Translations under genes and position numbers: made by a program
Shown: positions 54,507 to 61,339 of the stretch, one piece after another
Layout of the letters: every line of letters begins with the position of its first letter
Position numbering within the stretch: the stretch's first letter is position 1
The notes under the pieces: model-generated
What the model was told of the DNA's origin: nothing
The model's input: only the letters and a program-made list of their open reading frames with translations
Databases searched by the model: none
NCBI RefSeq assembly: GCF_036320965.1
Contig: NC_092269.1
Coordinates: forward strand, 33,639,343-33,703,342
Source: Panulirus ornatus
Lineage: Eukaryota; Arthropoda; Malacostraca; Decapoda; Palinuridae
Direction: 5' to 3'
DNA: 64,000 nucleotides

Positions 54507-54508
<2 letters not shown>
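54126..54508 (+). repeat. Diverged T-rich minisatellite
   Basis: Loose units of TTTTCCCATTTTTTGT(C/T) with GTAGGTTTTCCCATTTT and GTCGCAGATTTTT variants, spaced 30-45 bases apart. The plus strand is very poor in A. Confidence 0.7.

Positions 54509-54509
<1 letters not shown>

Positions 54510-54577
<68 letters not shown>
54510..54577 (+). repeat. (TA)n at the 5' junction of LINE copy 3
   Basis: Pure TA tract ending where LINE sequence starts. Confidence 0.96.
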
Positions 54578-54581
<4 letters not shown>

Positions 54582-54642
54582 GAAGGGTGAAAGGAGGGCA
54601 AGGAATAGAGTGAATTGGAGCGATGTGGTATACCGGGGTTGA
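54577..54642 (+). pseudogene. Last 21 codons of the LINE ORF
   Basis: MQKGERRARNRVNWSDVVYRG-stop matches the C-terminus of the copies at 9568 and 31996, with K for E at the third position relative to copies 1 and 2 (QEGERR). It starts at the (TA)n tract. Confidence 0.85.
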
Positions 54643-54825
54643 CGTGCTGTCAGTGGATTGAATCAAGGCACGTGAAGCGTCTGGGGTAAACCATGGAAAG
54701 CTGTGTTGGTATGTATATTTGCGTGTGTGGACGTATGTATATACATGTGTATGGGGGTGGGTTGGGCCATTTCTTTCGTCTGTTTCCTTGCGCTAACTCG
54801 CAAACGCGGGAGACAGCGACAAAGC

Positions 54826-54840
<15 letters not shown>
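54577..54840 (+). mobile_element. Non-LTR retrotransposon copy 3 (3' end with poly-A)
   Basis: ORF end, then the same 3' UTR as copies 1 and 2 (ACGTGCTGTCAGTGGATTGA, GGCCATTTCTTTCGTCTGTT, CTCGCAAACGCGGGAGACAG), then an A run to 54840 and (TA)n. Confidence 0.88.

Positions 54841-54905
<65 letters not shown>
54841..54905 (+). repeat. (TA)n between LINE poly-A and foldback element
   Basis: The same LINE-A-run-(TA)n-foldback order as at 9786. Confidence 0.96.
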
Positions 54906-54906
<1 letters not shown>

Positions 54907-54907
<1 letters not shown>

Positions 54908-55057
54908 CTATGAGTCCACGGGGAAAATGAAACACGAAAAGTTCCCAAGTGCACTTTCGTGTAATAATCACATCATCAGGGGAGACACAAGAGAGAAATA
55001 TAACAGTCAGTTGATATACATCGAAGAGACGAAGCTAGGACGCCATTTGGTAAACAT
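54907..55057 (+). mobile_element. Foldback element FB3, left arm and loop
   Basis: TATGAGTCCACGGGGAAAAT, AGTTCCCAAGTGCACTTTCG, TGTAATAATCACATCATCAG, then the loop ATATAACAGTCAGTTGATAT and ACGAAGCTAGGACGCCATTT. Homology to FB2 stops at about 55057 (GGTAAACAT), just before the second arm would begin. Confidence 0.78.
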
Positions 55058-55131
55058 ATGAGGCCAAAGTCGACCATGTATGAGGGCCAAGGAGGTCTCA
55101 TGTCGCCCGATAACCGGGCGAAGTTAAGTGT

Positions 55132-55136
<5 letters not shown>

Positions 55137-55203
<67 letters not shown>
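55137..55203 (+). repeat. (GA)n microsatellite
   Basis: Uninterrupted GA dinucleotides. Confidence 0.97.
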
Positions 55204-55204
<1 letters not shown>

Positions 55205-55432
55205 CACACTCCAAGCCTACACCGTGGGAGGGTGTTAACAGTGTTGGGTAATGGTCAGAGATTCCAGTTCTATTAAGATAACACAGTGCAAACTAGATTT
55301 ATTTTTTTTTTTCGTGGTTTTCACTGGTAGGGAGTTGACAAGAGGGGTTATCTCGGGGGGGGGGTTTGGTCGAGTGGACTTCTTATCGTTGTGTGTGTGG
55401 GCAAACCCAAACAAAACAAATACACATCTGGA

Positions 55433-55437
<5 letters not shown>

Positions 55438-55514
<77 letters not shown>

Positions 55515-55551
55515 GACTATGGGCAAGATACGATATCCACAAACAACCTAT

Positions 55552-55588
<37 letters not shown>
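55438..55588 (+). repeat. (TA)n then (AC)n
   Basis: TA at 55438-55511 and AC at 55556-55588. Confidence 0.96.
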
Positions 55589-55589
<1 letters not shown>

Positions 55590-55596
55590 CCGCATG

Positions 55597-55611
55597 GTTT
55601 CGAACCCTGGA
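55597..55611 (-). other. tRNA B-box-like motif
   Basis: GGTTTCGAACCCTGG on the plus strand reads CCAGGGTTCGAAACC on the minus strand, containing the GGTTCGANNCC core. No A box at the right distance. Confidence 0.28.
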
Positions 55612-55739
55612 TAACACATACACACAATTTCTCCCTAAAGATTTCTGATGGCTGACTCGTTCAATTTGAGGCTTTTTGAAGACAGTTTTGGGCTCAGCAC
55701 GGACGTGCGTCCTTCGTCTGCTGGTAGTACGTGGCTGAT

Positions 55740-56350
55740 GTCATGAGTGACGCTCTCATTGGCCAGTGGGCTGCTTACGGCTTTCTCATTGGTTCTCAGG
55801 GTCTGGTGTGTCGCTCTTCGCGAAGGGAAGGTTCAAGACCTGTGATTGGTGTACGCTAAGCTTCGCTTGTGTGATTGGGTCGGGTCCTGTCGAGGTCTCT
55901 GATTGGTTCGCAGGGTGCAGGCTATCTGTCTGATTGGGTTGTTGGGCTTTGATGCGTCGTCTGATAGGCTGACAGGTTTTTTTCCAGTGTGTTTAGAGCC
56001 ACTGGATGACTCCAGGTTATTTCGGGCCTTCCGGTTGGTTGTTAAGGCATGGCCTGAAACTTGCGCCGGCCCTTCTGATTGGCTCATTGGTTCAGACAAG
56101 TTGGCCCTCTGATTCGCTCACGGGCTATACCAAACGCTGCTGTTAGCTGGCGGGTCATATCGGCCCCCGTCTGATTGGCTCACGGGTTACGTCACCCCTC
56201 CTGATTGGCTCACGGTTACGTCACCCCACTGATTGGCTCACGGTTACGTCATCCCCAACCTGATTGGCGCACAGGTATGATACCGTCCGTTCCCCATTGG
56301 CCGGCAGTTGGTTCCGGGCCTTCTGATTGGGTTCAGCGATTACGTCCCTC
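55740..56350 (+). promoter_or_regulatory. Phased array of inverted CCAAT (NF-Y-type) motifs with CRE-like half sites
   Basis: ATTGG occurs at 55758, 55788, 55845, 55874, 55902, 55933, 56078, 56086, 56174, 56204, 56232, 56263, 56296 and 56326, all on the plus strand, with degenerate members at 55964 and 56112. Steps are close to 30 bp or multiples. The best units read CTGATTGGCTCACGGTTACG plus TCACCCC, joining the NF-Y consensus (CTGATTGGYT) to TTACGTCA, a CRE-like site. It is best described as a diverged 30-bp minisatellite whose conserved part is a CCAAT box. Binding is inferred. Confidence 0.5.
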
Positions 56351-57080
56351 ATCCGGGGTGCTAACGAAGCGCCCGTTGACATGTTTACGGTCACTGTTGA
56401 TCCGGGGCGCCTCACCTGGGGCCTCCCCCCGTGATGGATTTCCGGGGGGGGGGGGTAGATTTATATGATCAGTAATCAGATATATATATTTACATAATTA
56501 ATGAGATCGTTTGTATGGGTCAGGTGACACGGATCTTTCGCCCCTGTTGGAGGAGCGGACTTAGGCCCCCCCCACCTCTTCCAGGCCCCACCCCACCCCT
56601 GAGATGGCTTCCGTGGCACGTATATGTCCAGCTCACTTAACATACAACAACACACATGTGACCGTGGGCCAGCCAGGGGTGAGGGCTGGTCTAGAGTTGC
56701 GACCGAAGGTCAAAAGGTTTTTACTTAAATCACCGACGAAAAAAAAAGAAAAAAAATTGTATTGAATTTTTTTTTGGTCGATTTTTTTCTTTTTTTCTTT
56801 TTTTTTTTTCGTGTGCTGTCGGTGGCGGTGATCAGATGCGTCAGGATGGCTGTGGATTTTCGTGGCTAATTGGAAGGGGGGGTCAGATGGGAGCAGACCC
56901 GACTTGTCCTGGTATGCTCGTCCTTGTGGATCAAGTCCAGGAATGCCATAGTTGGTGTTGCGAGAATTGAGACGCGGACGAGAGAAGGTGGAGAACATGA
57001 AGGCCGGGCATGGCGACGGCTCTGTGGCGCATGTCAAGAGTGGTAATTGGGATGTGTATATTCATATATAGCAATGGTAT
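56351..57080 (+). other. Unique DNA, no gene recognised
   Basis: Mixed sequence with T and A runs at 56740-56810. No supported exon. Confidence 0.35.
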
Positions 57081-57084
57081 GACG

Positions 57085-57202
57085 CAGGAGCGCTAACCGT
57101 AGCGATGAAGGAAGGGCTAAGTGTAGCGAAGAAGAAGGGCTAAGTGTAGCGGAGAAGAGCCTAGTGCAGCGAAGGAGAAGAGACTAGTGCAGCGAAAGAT
57201 GA
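57085..57202 (+). repeat. Tandem array of about 24-26 bp, 4-5 copies
   Basis: GGGCTAAGTGTAGCGAAGAA becomes AGACTAGTGCAGCGAAGGAG to the right. The conserved part is CTA(A/G)TG(T/C)AGCG. Confidence 0.85.
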
Positions 57203-57367
57203 CAAGCGAGGCGAGGGTGAGGGGCTCCCGTGTTCAGGCAGAGGCCGTCGGATGCCTTCCCCACAGCGTACCAGCGCCACCACCTGTCCGGCGTCCATCA
57301 CTGGTGTGTGTGTGTGTGTGTGTGTGCAGGCGGACGCGTCAATATTTATGGCCGGCTGGGCTCCGTG

Positions 57368-57375
57368 TATAAATA
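57368..57375 (+). promoter_or_regulatory. TATA-box-like motif
   Basis: TATAAATA in a GC-rich setting, with TCAGCA (Inr-like, A at 57394) 26 bases downstream. The spacing is slightly short for a TATA-Inr pair. Weak evidence. Confidence 0.2.
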
Positions 57376-57467
57376 GAAAGGTACGCCATGGTCAGCATTG
57401 TCCCGCGTCTGCCCCCGCGGGCAGGTGGCGGTCGCTTATGCATGCCTACTATTGTCTCTCTCTCTCA

Positions 57468-57474
<7 letters not shown>

Positions 57475-57540
<66 letters not shown>
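57475..57540 (+). repeat. (CT)n microsatellite
   Basis: Uninterrupted CT, followed by loose ATGT repeats to about 57590. Confidence 0.96.
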
Positions 57541-57648
57541 GTCTGTATGTATCTTTCTGTATGTATGTATGCATGTATGTTTGTATGCATGTGTATCATT
57601 CTTTGTGCACGTATGTATTATTTTTGTGCACACACACACACACACACA

Positions 57649-57741
57649 GGAACAGAGAAGGGGGCCAGGTGAGGATATTCCATCAAAGGCCAAGTCCTCT
57701 GTTCTTAACGCTACCTCGCTAACGCGGGAAATGGCGAATAG

Positions 57742-57742
<1 letters not shown>
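57649..57742 (+). mobile_element. SINE-like element, 3' half
   Basis: GGAACAGAGAAGGGGGCCAG, CCAAGTCCTCTGTTCTTAAC and CGCTACCTCGCTAACGCGGG-AAATGGCGAATAGTAT, then (TA)n. Truncated at the 5' side beside an (AC)n tract. Confidence 0.82.

Positions 57743-57815
<73 letters not shown>
57743..57815 (+). repeat. (TA)n between two SINE-like copies
   Basis: TA tract bounded left by one SINE 3' end and right by the next SINE 5' end. Confidence 0.96.
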
Positions 57816-57816
<1 letters not shown>

Positions 57817-57818
<2 letters not shown>

Positions 57819-58040
57819 CCTGGGGATAGGGGAGAAAGAATACTTCCCACGTATTCCCAGCTTGTCGTAGAAGGCGACTAAAAGGGAAGGGAACTGGGGG
57901 CTGCTGGAAATCCTCCCCTCCTGTTTTACTTTTCCAAAAGAAGGAACAGAGGAAGGGGCCAAATGAGAATTTTTCACTTGTAAGGTTCAGTCATCTATTC
58001 TTGACGCTACGTCGCTGACGCGGGAAATGGCGAATATATA
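57817..58040 (+). mobile_element. SINE-like element, near full length
   Basis: Starts ACCTGGGGATAGGGGAGAAA, then ACTTCCCACGTATTCCCAGC, TTGTCGTAGAAGGCGACTAA, GGCTGCTGGAAATCCTCCCC, CCAAAAGAAGGAACAGAGGA, and a diverged tail CGCTACGTCGCTGACGCGGG-AAATGGCGAATATATAAATG. This copy best defines the family's 5' end. Confidence 0.83.
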
Positions 58041-58301
58041 AATGAAAGATGCTTATATTGCACAGCCTATTTACTCGCCTGCTTGTTTACCTGATTAGTT
58101 GCATGTTTATATTTGTTGCATGACAATGTTTGCATCCGCTTATTATAAACATATTTGTATATCATATTTCATATATGTTTCCCGATATATCACCCGTGAT
58201 GCTCTGTATATGTGGGGGGAAAAATTGAAAAAAATCTCGTATTTGATACATGCAGACCGAATGGGTTGGCAGATATGAGTTAGTATATTCTGTATGTCAA
58301 G

Positions 58302-58302
<1 letters not shown>

Positions 58303-58342
<40 letters not shown>
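58303..58342 (+). repeat. (TA)n microsatellite
   Basis: TA tract on the left of the SINE fragment at 58345. Confidence 0.95.
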
Positions 58343-58344
<2 letters not shown>

Positions 58345-58345
<1 letters not shown>

Positions 58346-58426
58346 TACATATTCTCCATTTCCCGCGTTAGCAAAGTAGCGTAAGGAACATATTCTCTCG
58401 TTTGGAAAAGTAAAACAGAAGAGGAT

Positions 58427-58429
<3 letters not shown>
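58345..58429 (-). mobile_element. SINE-like element fragment
   Basis: TTCTCCATTTCCCGCGTTAG and CAAAGTAGCGTAAGGAAC are the reversed 3' tail; CTCGTTTGGAAAAGTAAAAC corresponds to the TTTTGGAAAA part. The central portion is deleted. (TA)n lies on both sides. Confidence 0.7.

Positions 58430-58499
<70 letters not shown>
58430..58499 (+). repeat. (TA)n microsatellite
   Basis: TA tract on the right of the SINE fragment. Confidence 0.96.
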
Positions 58500-58501
<2 letters not shown>

Positions 58502-58759
58502 CGATATATATGCATTATATTGTAGGCTTCCATGCTGCGTTTTCTTTAAGGTAGACAAGATAATATTTTATCATTATCTCTGGAAGAAAATTGTGGGCCC
58601 AGTCTTCGTGTGTGTTTGCACGGTCAACATAATGCGTTCTAATTTCTCCCGGGAATTTAAGTCTTTCTGTAAACGAAATGAATTTGTTCTCTCTTTTTTT
58701 TTTTGTCTTTGTTCCACTTGTCGCATTGTTTTCGCCTCTTGTGGAGGAGGAGTACTACT

Positions 58760-59045
58760 GTGCCAGGAAGTGAAACGTTGGTAAACGTTTGTTTATTGTG
58801 CCGGGATGTGAGACGTTGATAGACGTTTATTGTGCCGGGATGTGAGACGTTGATAGACGTTTATTGTGCCGGGATGTGAGACGTTGATAGACGTTTATTG
58901 TGCCGGGATGTGAGACGTTGATAAACGTTTATTGTGCCGGGATGTGAGACGTTGATAGACGTTTATTGTGCCGGGAAGTGAGACGTTGATAGACGTCTAT
59001 TGTACCAGGAAATGAAAACCTTGGTAGACGTTCTTTATACCAGGA
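58760..59045 (+). repeat. 34-bp minisatellite, about 8 copies
   Basis: The unit is GTTTATTGTGCCGGGATGTG plus AGACGTTGATAGAC. Outer copies are diverged (CCAGGAAGTGAAACG) while central ones are nearly identical. Confidence 0.95.
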
Positions 59046-59485
59046 AATGAAGCGTTTCCCGCGGCCCAGTGTACGAGGAAGTGAACCAGACACCGAGCTG
59101 TCAAGGGAATGGAACTCGATAGCTAGCGTTGTGCTGGCTCACTGCCCAGCCATCAATAACACCCTCCCCCCCCGGTAAAGTACCTCCCTGGTCACTGGTT
59201 TCGTCATAGCCCGTGGCACAGGTGTTGTCGGTGGTGGGACCACACGGTTCGAAACCCCATCTTCGCTGCGCTGGTTTACCACCAGATCGGGTGGCTGTCG
59301 GCGTCCACGTCCTTTAGCGCACCAACGAGCCACCGACACGAGTGAACACTTCCGTGCACCAGACGTCGCTCTCGCGTCTCGAAACATGGGTTGGATGAAA
59401 GGATCCGCGAGCAGGCAGACAGACAGACAGACAGACGGAGGGGCAGGCGGGCGGGCGAGGACGCCTTCGTAGAGGAAGAGGCGAG
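59046..59485 (+). other. Unique DNA, no gene recognised
   Basis: CpG-containing mixed sequence with an (ACAG)n run near 59417-59437 and a (GGCG)n patch. No supported exon. Confidence 0.3.
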
Positions 59486-59487
59486 CG

Positions 59488-59526
<39 letters not shown>

Positions 59527-59653
59527 GGGCGACGTCTTATGCATATCTTATTAAAGGTGAGGCGGTCCTGGGGAGACGGATTAACTTATAACACGTCAAG
59601 GAGACTGAAGCAGAAGGTATAATCATACCTAAATATAATATATCGCAACCTGT

Positions 59654-59731
<78 letters not shown>

Positions 59732-59735
59732 CGCT
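59488..59735 (+). repeat. (GA)n then (CT)n inverted pair
   Basis: GA at 59488-59524 and CT at 59657-59729, ending in CGCT repeats. Confidence 0.95.
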
Positions 59736-59909
59736 CGCTCTGTCTTGTGTGTATATGTATATATCTATGAATATATACGGATCGTCTGCCCACAAACGCC
59801 TAATACACTTGCTGGCTGGACGCGGGCGATCCTTTAACTGAGGCAAGATCCGCCTGATAAAGGGATCCAGTAGTCCTGGACTCCAGGTTCCTGCTGAAGG
59901 TGGCGCTGT

Positions 59910-59997
59910 AGGAGGAGGAGGAGGAGGAGGAGGAGGAGGAGGAGGAGGTGGTTCAGGTTCCTCTCTCTGGAGGATGACATTACGATCCTTAAAGGAC

Positions 59998-60037
<40 letters not shown>
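59910..60037 (+). repeat. (GGA)n and (GT)n tracts
   Basis: GGA triplets at 59910-59949 and GT at 60002-60036. Confidence 0.94.
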
Positions 60038-60038
<1 letters not shown>

Positions 60039-60255
60039 GGAGGTGGTGGAGCCTTGTTCTGAGGCGGAGGACAGACCCGCACTCGCTCATAATGGGGCGT
60101 CGACCATCTCGGACGATCTGAGTGGAGCGAACGAGTCACGACGTGGAAGTCGTCTTGAACGACACCGGTCGCGCCAGCGGCGCTCGTGGTTGTCGTCCTC
60201 GCTTCGGTCGGCGACGCGGGGGTGCTCTCCCAAGCCCCTCCCAGGTGTCGTGTAG
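60038..60255 (+). CDS. Candidate exon: Ser/Arg-rich open frame
   Basis: From AAGGAGGTGGTGGAGCC onward one plus frame is open for about 71 codons to TAG at 60253-60255. It reads KEVVEPCSEAEDRPALAHNG then ASTISDDLSGANESRRGSRL and a basic Ser/Arg-rich stretch. Unlike most frames here it is not repeat-encoded and is CpG-rich. A possible donor (CCCAG|GTGTCG) lies at about 60242-60243. No family recognised. The upstream acceptor would have to lie in the (GT)n tract. Confidence 0.28.
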
Positions 60256-60625
60256 GGTTGAGTCGGAAAGGGTCGTCGCTCGGAAGGAGCGACAGTGGGG
60301 GGGGGGGGGGTCTGCGTGGACGACGGAGACGCTAATTGGCGCGCCGTTGTCGTGCGGTATGCGTTAAGGTGGAAGGGGGTCAGCGTGGAGGCCATGATGA
60401 TCGGGGAAGGAGGAAGGCTAGAACAGAGTTGCGACATCCCCTGTCTCCTTACACCCACATCCAGCTCCTCCTCTCCCGTCTTTCTCTCTCCCCTCCCACC
60501 TTCTTCCTCTTCATCTTCTCTCCCTCTATTCCTTCCTGTATCTCTTCCTCTTATTAATCTCCCTTCATCACTTGCTTTGTCATCCTGTCTCCATCTGTAT
60601 AGGGTAAGAATTTTGGATGTTCTTT
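60256..60625 (+). other. GC-rich to CT-rich unique DNA
   Basis: G run at 60297-60310. Pyrimidine-rich plus strand from 60440. No gene recognised. Confidence 0.3.
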
Positions 60626-60629
60626 ACCG

Positions 60630-60685
60630 TCCACCAGCAGATAACCTCGTCATGGATCATCGGGGCGTCTGTTCCATGTCTTTCC
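60630..60685 (-). repeat. Isolated inverted monomer of the 60/65-bp satellite
   Basis: GCAGATAACCTCGTCATGGA plus TCATCGG aligns with the reverse complement of the satellite unit (GCTGATAACCTCGTCACAGA plus CCATCAG) at 21-22 of 27 positions. It lies about 700 bases before the array, in opposite orientation. Confidence 0.6.
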
Positions 60686-60689
60686 CATG

Positions 60690-61335
60690 CTCTCCCATGT
60701 CAAGTCTCCCTTCCTCGTGTTCTCCCTTCCTCTGCCTCTCTTCCTCTTTGCGATTGTCTTGCTCTCTCCCTCCTCTTTCTCTTCCTCCTCCTTCTCCTCC
60801 GTGGCACCACGATACACAGTCCTCCCCAGAGATGACACGAACGACCCAGTGAAAAGTCCCAAACACCCCCAGAAACCGTACGAGTTAGAGAAGTCTCCCC
60901 CGGAAATACTCCGGGGGTTGAGAGGGGTAGGTATCAAGACAATATAACCACAGTAAAAAGTCCCCTAAATCCCCCAGTACAATACTGAACTCCCCCCCCC
61001 CCCCCTGCAGAAAAAAATTGACGCGATTAAAAAAAATCCCCCGCGTAGAAAACAGGAACTCCCTTGTTTTGAACACGGCCAGAAACTCCCCCCCAGACAA
61101 ACAGAGAGATAAACAAAAGAGCTGTTGTTTTGATCAGGATTTCATTACGTGGTGGTGCGGTATATCACCTGGCCTCTGGCTACCAATTGGAATGGCATTC
61201 AACTCTGGCTGTACCTGTTGCGAAGGGGGTGGCTGTAGTGGTTGATGTTGAGTGTACAGAGGACACGGGGTCCTTGTTAGTGTGGTGTGGTGTGATGTGG
61301 CAGGGTTTCGGGCCAACAGTGAGTTCATTACAGGG
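60690..61335 (+). other. Unique DNA, no gene recognised
   Basis: CTTCCTC-rich at first, then unique. C run at 60990-61003. No supported exon. Confidence 0.35.
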
Positions 61336-61339
61336 GAGA

